Shown: positions 53,225-62,327 of the stretch, in pieces
How positions within the stretch are numbered: the stretch's first letter is position 1
Layout: every line of letters starts with the position of its first letter
NCBI RefSeq assembly: GCF_021026335.1
Contig: NZ_JAJNCY010000002.1
Span: 310,001 to 374,000 of the forward strand
DNA length: 64,000 nucleotides
Source: Rhizobium sp. C1
GTDB lineage: Bacteria; Pseudomonadota; Alphaproteobacteria; Rhizobiales; Rhizobiaceae
Reading direction: 5' to 3'
Program-made: the position numbers and the translations under genes
The notes under the pieces: generated by a model
The model's database searches: none
Seen by the model: only the letters and a program-made list of their open reading frames with translations
What the model was told of the DNA's origin: nothing

Positions 53225-54313
53225 CTAGAGTCCCATGATTGTCAGCATGCAGAAGGTTGCGAACAGCACAAAATGCGTCATCCCCTCGATCGCATTGGTC
53301 TCGCCATCGGAAAAGTTGATGGCAGCCACCACGATCGTGATCGCGACCATGACCGTCTGGGGCATGGTCATCGCCATTTCGAAGGGCTGGCCCGTATAAA
53401 GGGCAAGCGCCTCCATGACGGGAACCGTGAGAATCACGGTGGAGAGCGATGCGCCCATGGCGATGTTGACGACGACCTGCATGCGGTTGCCCAGCGCGGC
53501 GCGCAGCGCAGTCAGGATTTCGGGCGCCGCCGAAATCGCGGCGACGGTCACGGCGACAAGTCCCACCGGCGCACCGGAGTTCCTGAGACCCGCGCTCATG
53601 AACGGGTTCATGATCTCGGCCAGCAGGCCGATCAGGACGACGCCACCGGCGACGATAAGCGCGGAAACGGGCATGGAGCCGCCTTCTTCCTCGTGCTTCG
53701 CCGGGGTTGCATGTTCACGGCGCGGATAGGTGTAGGAGAAGAAGTAGCTGTGCCGCCCGACCTGCATGCGCAGGAACAGGGTGTAAAGCACGGCCATCAC
53801 CCCGATCGTGAAAAACGAATAGACCATCCGCTTGTCGTGGGGGATGAACTCGGGAACAATCATCGAGATGCCCATGGCGGTCAGGATCATCACCGCATAG
53901 GTGCGGCCCGAATCGTCATTATAGGACTGCTCCCCGTGGCGGAGCCCGCCGAGCAGCGCGGCAAGGCCGATGAGCCCGTTAATATCCAGCATGACGGCGG
54001 AATAGATCGTGTCGCGCACCAGTGTGGGCGAGGCATCCTCCGCCTGCATCACGATGCCGAGAATGACAACCTCGACCAGCACGGCCGAAAGCGTCAGAAC
54101 CATCGAGCCGAAGGGATCGCGCACCTTGCGGGCAATGACCTCTGCGTGATGTGCGACACGCGTCGACACCAGTACGATGAGGGCGACGATGGCAGCCGTA
54201 ATCGCCAGCGCCACGGATTGCCCGGCGGTCAGTAGCTCATGCTCGCCGAAAAGGAGCGCAACAAATCCCGCTATCGCCAGCGCAATGCGCCACTCGTCCC
54301 GCAAATTCGCCAT
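53225..54313 (-). CDS. Calcium:proton antiporter (CaCA, ChaA-like)
   Basis: A 362-residue inner-membrane exchanger with about 11 helices. The two alpha repeats of the CaCA superfamily are visible: FGSMVLTLSAVLVEVVILGIVM with its acidic Glu, and VAVTVAAISAAPEILTALRAALGNRMQVVVNIAMGASLS with Glu and the GN..NI.MG.S pattern. A hydrophilic, His-containing loop sits between the halves (HATPAKHEEEGG). It resembles ChaA/y4hA-type ionic transporters. ATG at 54313. Stand-alone; ions exported may include Ca2+, Na+ or K+. Confidence 0.88.
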   Translation of the reverse strand: MANLRDEWRIALAIAGFVALLFGEHELLTAGQSVALAITAAIVALIVLVSTRVAHHAEVIARKVRDPFGSMVLTLSAVLVEVVILGIVMQAEDASPTLVRDTIYSAVMLDINGLIGLAALLGGLRHGEQSYNDDSGRTYAVMILTAMGISMIVPEFIPHDKRMVYSFFTIGVMAVLYTLFLRMQVGRHSYFFSYTYPRREHATPAKHEEEGGSMPVSALIVAGGVVLIGLLAEIMNPFMSAGLRNSGAPVGLVAVTVAAISAAPEILTALRAALGNRMQVVVNIAMGASLSTVILTVPVMEALALYTGQPFEMAMTMPQTVMVAITIVVAAINFSDGETNAIEGMTHFVLFATFCMLTIMGL

Positions 54314-54496
54314 ACATCCGTTCCCCTTGTCCCAGCCGCAGCGCCTAGCTAGCACAACCCGCACGATGCGGCAAAAACGGCTCCGGATGCGACGCTGCTA
54401 CAACACCCGAAAGGGTTAACAGTTCCTGATGACAATGAAACCGCAAGCTGTTATTCATTTTCTACCATGCATCTCGAATTTACAGGGAGGGGTCTG

Positions 54497-54844
54497 ATGG
54501 GTCTTTTCGACGGTCTCGGATCGGTCATCAGCGATGTTCTGAGTGGCAAGCCCGTGAACCTGATGTCCATTGCCGAGCAGGTTTTCAACAATGCCGGCGG
54601 GCTAAACGGCGTCGTTGCGCAATTGCAGGCGGCAGGCCTGGGTGAGCAGGTCGCATCCTGGATCGGCACGGGCGAAAATCTTCCTGTCTCGGCTGAGCAA
54701 ATCCGCTCGGCGCTGACCTCCGACCAGTTGGCCGCTCTGGCCAATTCACTCGGCGTCGATATTGGAAATCTGCCGCAATTGCTTGCTGAACATCTTCCCA
54801 AGGCGGTCGATCAGGCAAGTCCGAACGGAGTTCTGCCGTCCTGA
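54497..54844 (+). CDS. YidB/DUF937-family protein
   Basis: A 115-residue protein matching the YidB family: it starts MGLFDGLGSVISDVLSG, has GGLNGVVAQLQAAGLGEQVASWIGTGEN, then VSAEQIRSAL and LANSLGVDIGNLPQLLAEHLPKAVDQ. The G-x-L-G repeat-rich helical pattern is typical. No signal peptide. Function is unknown; the family is widespread in proteobacteria. GGGAGGGG precedes the ATG at 54497; an earlier in-frame ATG at 54467 overlaps that site. Confidence 0.82.
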   Translation: MGLFDGLGSVISDVLSGKPVNLMSIAEQVFNNAGGLNGVVAQLQAAGLGEQVASWIGTGENLPVSAEQIRSALTSDQLAALANSLGVDIGNLPQLLAEHLPKAVDQASPNGVLPS

Positions 54845-54903
54845 CATTTTCGGAAGTCGGGCGGTGGGGTGGAAGACCTCTAACAACAAGTGGAACTGGC
54901 ATC

Positions 54904-55362
54904 ATGTCTTACAAGCTTATCATCACTGCCGCCGGCGCGCTTCTCGCAGGCATCGCATTTTCCTCGCCCGCTAGCGCGCTGAGCATGAAGGAATGCAGCG
55001 TCAAGTTTCAGGCCGCCAAGGCTGACGGTTCCGCCAAGGACGTGAAGTGGAACGACTTCCGCGCCAAGTTCTGTGGCACGGATGCTGCCGCCGAAGACAA
55101 GAAGGACGATGAAGCGGTCGCCAAGACCACGGCCGACAAGGAGCCGCCGGCTCCGACGACAGCTGCACCGAAGGGCGTCAAGTTCCCGGCCGCCGTCGAC
55201 AAGAAATATGCCTCTGAGACCCCCGGCAAGCAGCGCCTCCACACCTGCGCCGACAGCTATCACGCCAACAAGGAAGCCGGAACGCTCGGCGACCTGAAGT
55301 GGATCCAAAAGGGCGGCGGTTTCTGGAGCCTGTGCAACACCGCGCTCAAGGGCAAGGGCTGA
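54904..55362 (+). CDS. Secreted protein with two Cys-pair repeats, unknown
   Basis: A 152-residue protein that I do not recognise by name. Signal peptide about 1-25 (YKLIITAAGALLAGIAFSSPASA). Two copies of one motif follow: MKECSVKFQAAKADGSAKDVKWNDFRAKFC (28-57) and LHTCADSYHANKEAGTLGDLKWIQKGGGFWSLC (about 112-144). Both fit C-x3-(F/Y)-x-A-x-K-x2-G-x4-(V/L)-K-W-x-x-F-x-C, joined by an Ala/Lys/Pro-rich linker. Each copy probably makes one disulfide. The pattern recalls PsiF-type repeats but is not a clear match. A strong terminator follows. Confidence 0.72.
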   Translation: MSYKLIITAAGALLAGIAFSSPASALSMKECSVKFQAAKADGSAKDVKWNDFRAKFCGTDAAAEDKKDDEAVAKTTADKEPPAPTTAAPKGVKFPAAVDKKYASETPGKQRLHTCADSYHANKEAGTLGDLKWIQKGGGFWSLCNTALKGKG

Positions 55363-55391
55363 TCCTTCAGCCTCGCCTGGCAGAAATGCGA

Positions 55392-55417
55392 AAAGGCGGC
55401 CTTATGGCCGCCTTTTT
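55392..55417 (+). terminator. Rho-independent terminator after the Cys-repeat gene
   Basis: Perfect 10-bp stem (55392-55401 with 55406-55415), 4-base loop, T-run TTTTT at 55413-55417. A-rich sequence before it means it may also stop the convergent aldo/keto reductase transcript. Confidence 0.88.
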
Positions 55418-55448
55418 GATTCAGGTCCAATGGCTTCCCGCCGAATCT

Positions 55449-56492
55449 TCAGATCGGCAGCGTCCAGGTCCGGTGGATGTGCTGGATGCCCTTCATCACC
55501 TCGTCCGAAAGCTTGATGTCCTTCGCACCGATATCGGTCTTGAGCTGCTCCATCGTCGTCGCGCCAATGATGACCGAGGCCATGAAGGGGCGCGTCAGGC
55601 AGAAGGCGAGGGCCATGGCGGAGGGGTCGAGATCGTGCTTGCGGGCAAGCTCGACATAGGCGCGGACAGCCGGTTCCTCATAACCGCCGAACCGGCCGCC
55701 GAGATCGGAATTGATCGTGCCGCGCGAGCCGGCCGGACGCGCGCCGTCCAGATACTTCCCGCTCAGAAGGCCCGCGGCGAGCGGCGAATAGGCCATGAGG
55801 CCGACCTGCTCGTGGTGGCAGACTTCGGCAAGGTCCGTGTCGAACTTGCGGTCGAGCAGATTATATTCGTTCTGGATCGAGACCATGCGCGGCAGGCCTT
55901 GGCTGTCTGCAAGCTGTTGATACTTCATCACGCCCCAGGATGTCTCGTTGGAGACGCCCCAGTGGCGGATCTTGCCCGCCTTCTTGGCCTTGCCGAGCGC
56001 TTCAAGTGCTTCCAGCAGTTCGGCGGTCGCATGCGCCGTGTCCTGCGTCGAGGGATTGAAGGCCCAGTTGCCGCGGAATGCATAGCTGCCGCGGTTCGGC
56101 CAGTGAAGCTGGTAGAGGTCGACATGATCCGTGCCGAGGCGTGTCAGGCTCAGGTCCAGAGCTTTCTCGATTTCCGCGCCGCTGATCGGCACGCCGCCGC
56201 GGATATAGGCGCGGCCACGGCCCGAAATCTTGGTGGCGAGAATGACCTTATCCCGCTTGCCGGTCTTCTTGAACCATGAGCCGATGAACTTTTCCGTGTC
56301 GCCCTGCGTCTCGGCGCCCACCGGGGTCGTGGGATAGAGCTCGGCCGTGTCGAAGAAATTCACACCTTGCTCGAGCGCATAGTCCATCTGTTCATGCGCT
56401 TCGGCCTCCGAGTTCTGTGTGCCCCAGGTCATGGTGCCTAGGCAGATTTCGGAAACGTTGAGGTCGCTTGCGCCGAGCTGGTTGTATTTCAT
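55449..56492 (-). CDS. NADP(H)-dependent aldo/keto reductase (Tas-like)
   Basis: A 347-residue TIM-barrel enzyme reducing carbonyl compounds. Seen: LGTMTWG at the N terminus, catalytic Asp and Tyr in FFDTAELYP, Lys in LATKISG, His in LYQLHWPNR, and the cofactor segment VIIGATTMEQLKTDIGA. The long loop after WPNRG (SYAFRGNWAFNPST) is typical of the E. coli Tas subgroup. Substrate unknown. It is divergent from fabD, with 194 bases between the two starts. Confidence 0.9.
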   Translation of the reverse strand: MKYNQLGASDLNVSEICLGTMTWGTQNSEAEAHEQMDYALEQGVNFFDTAELYPTTPVGAETQGDTEKFIGSWFKKTGKRDKVILATKISGRGRAYIRGGVPISGAEIEKALDLSLTRLGTDHVDLYQLHWPNRGSYAFRGNWAFNPSTQDTAHATAELLEALEALGKAKKAGKIRHWGVSNETSWGVMKYQQLADSQGLPRMVSIQNEYNLLDRKFDTDLAEVCHHEQVGLMAYSPLAAGLLSGKYLDGARPAGSRGTINSDLGGRFGGYEEPAVRAYVELARKHDLDPSAMALAFCLTRPFMASVIIGATTMEQLKTDIGAKDIKLSDEVMKGIQHIHRTWTLPI

Positions 56493-56686
56493 GGGGAAGA
56501 TTCCTTTTGGCCGGCGGGAGGGAGGGGCTTGCCGGGGTGAAGACGGCGCGCAAGAAATCTTAAATTCGCGCAGATTTCAATGCCAATCGCATATATTGCA
56601 ATGTGTGCGTTTCTTCCTAAGACTTGACTTGAGACCCAAGAATGTGAATGGAGAAGCCAGAAAACAAGGAATTCAGGGAAACATCC

Positions 56687-57631
56687 ATGGCACTCGCATT
56701 CACCTTTCCGGGCCAGGGCAGCCAGGCCGTCGGCATGGGCAAGGACCTCGCTGACGCCTTTCCCGAGGCCCGCGCAGTCTTCCAGGAAGTCGATGACGCG
56801 CTCGGCGAAAAGCTCTCCGACATCATGTGGAATGGTCCGGAAGAAACGCTGACGCTGACAGCCAATGCCCAGCCGGCGCTGATGGCCGTATCGATGGCTG
56901 CGATCCGCGTCATGGAAGCCCGCGGCCTTGTGCTCAAGGACAAGGTCGGCTTCGTCGCCGGTCATTCGCTCGGCGAATATTCCGCACTTTGCGCTGCCGG
57001 TACATTCTCGATTGCCGACACGGCGCGCCTGCTGCGCATCCGCGGTAACGCGATGCAGGCTGCCGTTCCCGCGGGCAAGGGCGCCATGGCCGCCATCATC
57101 GGGCTGGAACATGGCGATGTCGAAGCCACCTGCGCGGAAGCCTCTGCCATCGGCCCGGTCCAGATCGCCAATGACAATGGCGGCGGCCAGCTCGTCATTT
57201 CCGGCGAAAAGGCAGCTGTCGAGAAGGCCGCCGAGATCGCGACCGCCAAGGGCGCCAAGCGTGCGCTGATGCTGTCCGTGTCCGCGCCCTTCCACTCCGC
57301 GCTGATGACGCCCGCAGCGGATGCCATGCGCGAGGCGCTCGCGAAGGTCGAGAAGCACAATCCGAACATTCCGCTGATCGCCAATGTCCGCGCCGCTCCG
57401 GTCGCCGATGCGACGATCATCGCCGATCTTCTGGTCGAGCAGGTGACGGGCCAGGTCCGCTGGCGCGAGACGGTCGAATGGTTCGGCAAGAATGACGTGA
57501 TGACGCTTTATGAAATCGGCTCCGGCAAGGTGCTCACGGGTCTCGCCCGCCGCATCGACAAGGCCGTGACCGGCATCGCGGTCAACACGCCCGAAGATAT
57601 CGAAAAGACGCTGGAAGCGCTGCTGGCGTAA
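56687..57631 (+). CDS. fabD: Malonyl-CoA:ACP transacylase
   Basis: Loads malonate onto acyl carrier protein for fatty acid chain extension. 314 residues: FTFPGQGSQAVGMG at the start, nucleophile Ser94 in GHSLGEYSAL, the malonate-binding Arg in RLLRIRGNAMQ, and the catalytic His in SAPFHSALM. The ATG at 56687 has AGGGA upstream; a longer in-frame start at 56648 is rejected. First gene of the fabD-fabG-acpP-fabF set. Confidence 0.97.
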   Translation: MALAFTFPGQGSQAVGMGKDLADAFPEARAVFQEVDDALGEKLSDIMWNGPEETLTLTANAQPALMAVSMAAIRVMEARGLVLKDKVGFVAGHSLGEYSALCAAGTFSIADTARLLRIRGNAMQAAVPAGKGAMAAIIGLEHGDVEATCAEASAIGPVQIANDNGGGQLVISGEKAAVEKAAEIATAKGAKRALMLSVSAPFHSALMTPAADAMREALAKVEKHNPNIPLIANVRAAPVADATIIADLLVEQVTGQVRWRETVEWFGKNDVMTLYEIGSGKVLTGLARRIDKAVTGIAVNTPEDIEKTLEALLA

Positions 57632-57714
57632 ATCGCCGGGCGAAAAAGTGGTATGCGGTTTTTCGCTAACCCGGCGCAATAAGCAGATGCCGGTTTGAGA
57701 TGGGGTTTAGGAAC

Positions 57715-58452
57715 ATGTTCGATCTGTCTGGCCGCAAGGCTCTCGTCACCGGTGCATCCGGTGGCATCGGCGAGGAAATCGCCCGTATGCTGCACAAGCA
57801 GGGTGCCATCGTCGGCCTGCACGGCACGCGCGCCGAAAAGCTGGAAGAGCTCGCCAATGAACTCGGCGAACGCACATTCGTCTTCCCGGCCAATCTGTCC
57901 GACCGAGCCGCCGTCAAGGCACTCGGCGAAAAGGCCGAAGCCGATCTCGGCGGCGTCGACATTCTCGTCAACAATGCCGGCATCACCAAGGATGGCCTCT
58001 TTGTCCGCATGAGCGACGATGACTGGGATGCAGTTCTGGAAGTCAACCTGACAGCCGTCTTCCGCCTGACGCGCGAGCTGACCCATCCGATGATGCGCCG
58101 CCGTTTCGGGCGCATCATCAACATCACCTCCGTCGTCGGCGTCACCGGAAATCCGGGCCAGGCCAACTATTGCGCCTCCAAGGCCGGCATGATCGGCTTC
58201 TCGAAGTCGCTGGCGCAGGAAATCGCCACCCGCAACGTCACTGTCAACTGCGTGGCGCCGGGCTTCATTGAAAGCGCGATGACCCACAAGCTGAACGACA
58301 AGCAGAAGGACGCCATCATGGGCGCGATCCCGATGCGCCGCATGGGCACGGGCGCCGAAGTTGCGTCTGCCGTGGCTTACCTTGCCTCCAACGAGGCTGG
58401 TTACGTCACGGGCCAGACGATCCATGTGAACGGCGGCATGGCAATGATCTGA
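57715..58452 (+). CDS. fabG: 3-oxoacyl-ACP reductase
   Basis: NADPH-dependent reduction of the beta-keto group in each elongation cycle. A 245-residue SDR with TGASGGIGEE (12-21), NNAGITKDG (87-95), and catalytic Ser139, Tyr152 and Lys156 (NITSVVGVTGNPGQANYCASK). It ends NGGMAMI, like other rhizobial FabG. The start at ATG 57715 matches the family; an ATG at 57700 would add five residues. It begins 83 bases after fabD. Confidence 0.97.
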   Translation: MFDLSGRKALVTGASGGIGEEIARMLHKQGAIVGLHGTRAEKLEELANELGERTFVFPANLSDRAAVKALGEKAEADLGGVDILVNNAGITKDGLFVRMSDDDWDAVLEVNLTAVFRLTRELTHPMMRRRFGRIINITSVVGVTGNPGQANYCASKAGMIGFSKSLAQEIATRNVTVNCVAPGFIESAMTHKLNDKQKDAIMGAIPMRRMGTGAEVASAVAYLASNEAGYVTGQTIHVNGGMAMI

Positions 58453-58713
58453 GGCGCAAGCCTCGATAACAGGTTCGACCGCTCCGGCTTTTGATGTTGA
58501 GAGCGTCGAACGAGAACTTTTATGGCTTTGCGGCGGACTTAAACCGTGTTAAGCGGGCCATGACTGAACGCAATTGGCCGGTTGCACGCGACATTTGGAA
58601 GCGTGGGCAGGGCAATCATCAAATGCCTTTCGTGGCAGGTGCCGCGGTTGGTTGAACAGGGTAGAGACGCCGAAAGGCAGTCTTGTAATAGACAATAGGG
58701 TCGAGGTACCGAC

Positions 58714-58950
58714 ATGAGCGATATCGCAGAACGCGTGAAGAAAATTGTTGTTGATCATCTTGGCGTTGACGCCGACAAGGTTGTTGAAGGCGCAAGCTTC
58801 ATCGACGATCTCGGCGCGGACTCCCTCGACACGGTCGAGCTGGTCATGGCCTTCGAAGAAGAATTCGGCATTGAAATCCCGGATGACGCTGCTGACTCGA
58901 TCCTGACGGTCGGCGACGCCGTCAAGTTCATCGAAAAGGCCCAGGGCTGA
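58714..58950 (+). CDS. acpP: Acyl carrier protein
   Basis: A 78-residue acidic carrier of acyl chains. The phosphopantetheine attaches to Ser37 in [24 protein letters not shown] precedes the ATG. Upstream lie 261 bases without a gene after fabG, which fits a private promoter for this highly expressed protein, although I see no clear boxes. A strong terminator follows. Confidence 0.99.
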   Translation: MSDIAERVKKIVVDHLGVDADKVVEGASFIDDLGADSLDTVELVMAFEEEFGIEIPDDAADSILTVGDAVKFIEKAQG

Positions 58951-59002
58951 TTTCAGCCTGAGGTCACAGAGTGACATGGGGCGGGCTTTCCGGCCCGCTT
59001 CA

Positions 59003-59026
59003 GGTCCGGTTTTCCGGACCTTTTTT
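59003..59026 (+). terminator. Rho-independent terminator after acpP
   Basis: 7-bp stem ggtccgg (59003-59009) with ccggacc (59014-59020), loop TTTT, then TTTTTT. A second GC hairpin (gcgggc with gcccgc) lies just before it, at about 58981-58997. It separates the acpP transcript from fabF. Confidence 0.9.
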
Positions 59027-59159
59027 AATGTAAAAACAGTGATCCCGGTCATTGCAATGAGCTGAAGCCGCAAGGCAGAGCCGGTAATGCGACCGGGTGT
59101 TGGGCGTGGCGAAGCCGGACAGGGCGAGGCCGCTGCCGATCATGGGGAGCATGCGGGCG

Positions 59160-60422
59160 ATGAGACGAGTTGTAATCACCGGTCTTGGCATGGTGACGCC
59201 GCTGGGTTGTGGCGTTGACGAGACCTGGAAGAATCTTCTGGCTGGCAAGAGCGGCGCCCGCAAGGTGACCGAATTCGAGGTGGAGGACCTTCCGGCGAAG
59301 ATTGCCTGCCGCATTCCCTTTGGCGACGGTACCAACGGCACCTACAATGCCGACGACTGGATGGAGCCGAAGGAACAGCGCAAGGTCGATCCTTTCATCG
59401 TTTACGCGGTTGCCGCGGCCGACATGGCGCTTGCCGATGCCGACTGGCATCCGGAAAGCGATGACGATCAATGCGCCACCGGCGTCCTCATCGGTTCCGG
59501 CATCGGCGGCATTGAGGGCATCGTGGAAGCGGGTCTGACTCTGCGCGACAAGGGCCCCCGCCGCATTTCGCCCTTCTTCATTCCCGGCCGCCTGATCAAC
59601 CTGGCCTCAGGCCATGTCTCCATCAAGCACAAGCTGCGCGGCCCGAACCACGCCGTCGTCACCGCCTGCTCGACCGGCGCGCATGCCATCGGCGATGCCT
59701 CGCGCCTGATTGCGCTGGGCGATGCCGACGTCATGGTCGCCGGCGGCACGGAAAGCCCGGTCAGCCGTATTTCACTTGCCGGCTTTGCCGCCTGCAAGGC
59801 GCTGTCCACGCAGCACAACGACAACCCGGAAAAGGCCTCGCGGCCCTATGACCGCGACCGTGACGGCTTCGTCATGGGCGAGGGCGCCGGCGTCGTTGTT
59901 CTCGAAGAGCTGGAACACGCCAAGGCGCGCGGCGCCAAGATCTATGCCGAAGTCGTCGGCTACGGTCTCTCGGGCGATGCCTTCCACATCACGGCACCGT
60001 CGGAAGACGGCGATGGTGCGTTCCGCTGCATGACCATGGCGCTCAAGCGCGCGGGTCTGACTCCCGCCGATATCGATTACATCAACGCGCATGGCACTTC
60101 GACCATGGCCGATACGATCGAGCTCGGCGCCGTCGAGCGCCTTCTGGGCGACCATGCCTCGAAGGTCTCTATGTCCTCGACCAAATCGGCAACAGGCCAT
60201 CTTCTGGGTGCGGCTGGTGCCATCGAGGCGATCTTCGCGACGCTCGCGATCCGCGATAATATCGCCCCGCCGACCCTCAACCTGGACAACCCGGACGTCG
60301 AAACCCCGGTTGACCTCGTGCCGCACAAGGCGCGCGCCCGCAAGGTCGATGTCGCCCTGTCGAATTCCTTCGGCTTCGGCGGCACCAATGCGTCGCTCGT
60401 TCTGAAGCGCTATGCAGACTAA
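59160..60422 (+). CDS. fabF: 3-oxoacyl-ACP synthase II
   Basis: Condensing enzyme of fatty acid elongation, important for vaccenic acid. 420 residues with the Cys-His-His triad: Cys170 (TACSTGAH), His311 (NAHGTST) and His347 (ATGHLLGAAG), plus the C-terminal NSFGFGGTNASL. The ATG at 59160 starts the family sequence RRVVITGLGMVTPLG; earlier in-frame ATGs at 59142 and 59151 lack spacing for the GGGAG. It follows the acpP terminator. Confidence 0.97.
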   Translation: MRRVVITGLGMVTPLGCGVDETWKNLLAGKSGARKVTEFEVEDLPAKIACRIPFGDGTNGTYNADDWMEPKEQRKVDPFIVYAVAAADMALADADWHPESDDDQCATGVLIGSGIGGIEGIVEAGLTLRDKGPRRISPFFIPGRLINLASGHVSIKHKLRGPNHAVVTACSTGAHAIGDASRLIALGDADVMVAGGTESPVSRISLAGFAACKALSTQHNDNPEKASRPYDRDRDGFVMGEGAGVVVLEELEHAKARGAKIYAEVVGYGLSGDAFHITAPSEDGDGAFRCMTMALKRAGLTPADIDYINAHGTSTMADTIELGAVERLLGDHASKVSMSSTKSATGHLLGAAGAIEAIFATLAIRDNIAPPTLNLDNPDVETPVDLVPHKARARKVDVALSNSFGFGGTNASLVLKRYAD

Positions 60423-60568
60423 TGCTCCGCCTACGGTTTGCGCCCCCGGGCAGACCGCCAATCCTGAATAGCGAAGTCTGGGTTGCTGCGGCCGCAGGAC
60501 CCAGCTTTCGCCGCATTGAACGGCCATGAGAACCGCATGGTACTCATGAAGATATTCGAGGAATGCCC

Positions 60569-62167
60569 GTGAACGACCGCGTGAACGACATGGACCCGAA
60601 AAGCGAGCGAGAGCCCGGTAACGAGCCGCGCCCGACCCATCCGGTCGATGCCCCGGCCGTTGCACCAGCCGAGCCCCATCTGGAAGCTGCTGCGCGCGAG
60701 CCGGCCGCGTCCGATCGTGCCTATGAGCAGGCCCGGTCTGCCCCGATCCCTCCTGCCGCGCCGGTCCCGCCTGCTGCGCCAAGCCCTGCCGAGATCACCC
60801 CGGGCGACCTCGGTCCGATAGCGGCCGTCCCGTCCCCCGCTGCACCCACGACCGCGAACGAGACGCCCGCAGAGCCGGCGTCGCCGGAGCCCCCGGCAGG
60901 CGATCGCGAGCCGTCTCACGAAGCGTCGGAAGAGTTCGTTGCCGAACCCAATCCGAGCCAGCAAGCGGCGGCTGCTTCTTCAGGCGTAAGGGCCGGTGGG
61001 CAAACGGGTGGGCAACAGAGCCAGGGCCCGATCATCATTCCCGTCTCAGCCAAGGAAGCCCTGCGTCCGACCCCGGTTCCGGCGCCGCCGCCGAAACTGA
61101 AGAAGTCCCGCGGCTCGCGCAGTCAGGTCGTGGTGTTCATGAATTTCGTGATGACGATCCTCGTCTTCCTGACGATCGCACTCGGCGGGATCATCTATTA
61201 CGGTCTGTCGACCTTTTCCGAGCAGGGGCCGTCGACGGTCAACTCCAATTTCATCGTCAAGCCCGGCTGGGGCCTTGGCGACATTTCGCGCGGGCTCGAG
61301 GCCTCCGGGCTCATCTCCGATGCGCGCGTCTTCCAGTATGTGACGAAGAGCTTCCTGCGCAATCGTACGCTGAAGGCCGGCGAATACGAGATCAAGGCCG
61401 GTGCCTCGATGAAGGAAATCGTCGAACTGATGGAATCGGGCAAATCGATCCTCTACTCCGTCACCCTGCCGGAAGGCCTGACCGTGCAGCAGATCTTCGA
61501 TCGGCTGCGTGCCGATCCGGTGCTGGAAGGCGAGTTGCCGGCGAAGATGCCTGACGAAGGCACGCTCCGTCCCGATACCTACAAATTCACCCGCGGCGCC
61601 AAGCGCAGCGAGATCGTCGCCCAGATGAAGGCGGCGCAGACAAAGCTGGTCGACGATCTCTGGGCGAAGCGCTCGCCCGACCTGTTCCTGAAGACAAAGG
61701 AGCAGTTCGTTACGCTGGCTTCCATCGTGGAGAAGGAAACGGGCAAGGCGGACGAGCGTACGCTGGTCGCCTCGGTCTTCCTCAACCGGCTTGAGAAGAA
61801 GATGCGGCTTCAGTCCGATCCGACCGTGATCTACGGCATTTTTGGTGGCGAGGGCAAACCCTCCGACCGTCCGATCTACCAGTCGGACCTGAAGAAAATG
61901 ACGCCTTACAACACCTATGTCATCGATGGCCTGCCGCCCGGGCCGATCTGCAATCCTGGCCGCGCGGCACTGGAAGCGGTCGCCAATCCGTCGAGGACCA
62001 ACGACCTCTATTTCGTCGCCGATGGTACGGGTGGACATGTGTTTGCCGCCACGCTTGAAGAGCACAATGCCAATGTGAAGAAGTGGCGTCAGGTCGAGGA
62101 ACAGCAGACGAACCCGACCGGCACGGATGCGGGGGCAACCGCGCCGGCGCCGACCCCGCAGCAATAG
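60569..62167 (+). CDS. mltG: Endolytic transglycosylase MltG
   Basis: Inner-membrane lytic transglycosylase that cuts nascent glycan strands and helps end their growth. 532 residues. Residues 1-185 are a cytoplasmic, Pro/Ala/Glu-rich, probably disordered region, much longer than in E. coli MltG (340 residues in total). One helix follows at about 187-213 (FMNFVMTILVFLTIALGGII), then a LysM-like part, then the YceG domain with catalytic Glu near 388 in SIVEKETG, LQSDPTVIYG and YNTYVIDGLPPGPICNPG. GTG at 60569 is preferred over ATG 60563 because GAGGA ends 6 bases before the GTG. Confidence 0.92.
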   Translation: MNDRVNDMDPKSEREPGNEPRPTHPVDAPAVAPAEPHLEAAAREPAASDRAYEQARSAPIPPAAPVPPAAPSPAEITPGDLGPIAAVPSPAAPTTANETPAEPASPEPPAGDREPSHEASEEFVAEPNPSQQAAAASSGVRAGGQTGGQQSQGPIIIPVSAKEALRPTPVPAPPPKLKKSRGSRSQVVVFMNFVMTILVFLTIALGGIIYYGLSTFSEQGPSTVNSNFIVKPGWGLGDISRGLEASGLISDARVFQYVTKSFLRNRTLKAGEYEIKAGASMKEIVELMESGKSILYSVTLPEGLTVQQIFDRLRADPVLEGELPAKMPDEGTLRPDTYKFTRGAKRSEIVAQMKAAQTKLVDDLWAKRSPDLFLKTKEQFVTLASIVEKETGKADERTLVASVFLNRLEKKMRLQSDPTVIYGIFGGEGKPSDRPIYQSDLKKMTPYNTYVIDGLPPGPICNPGRAALEAVANPSRTNDLYFVADGTGGHVFAATLEEHNANVKKWRQVEEQQTNPTGTDAGATAPAPTPQQ

Positions 62168-62327
62168 GCCCGCGCGGACCTTCGCGCAGCGGAAGAAGAC
62201 TTGAGGCCTGCGATGCGAATCTGAAAGATGGCCGCATACAGGGTGATAAGACTGGGGCCCAGACAATGGGGCGGGCCGCCGACAGGCGGACCACGCATGG
62301 GCTTGATGCAACAGGGGGCATGGCCTG

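Noticed and set aside
58540-58555. TTAA-N6-TTAA resembling a CtrA site before acpP
   Set aside because: Spacing is one base short of the TTAA-N7-TTAA consensus and no cell-cycle gene is next to it.
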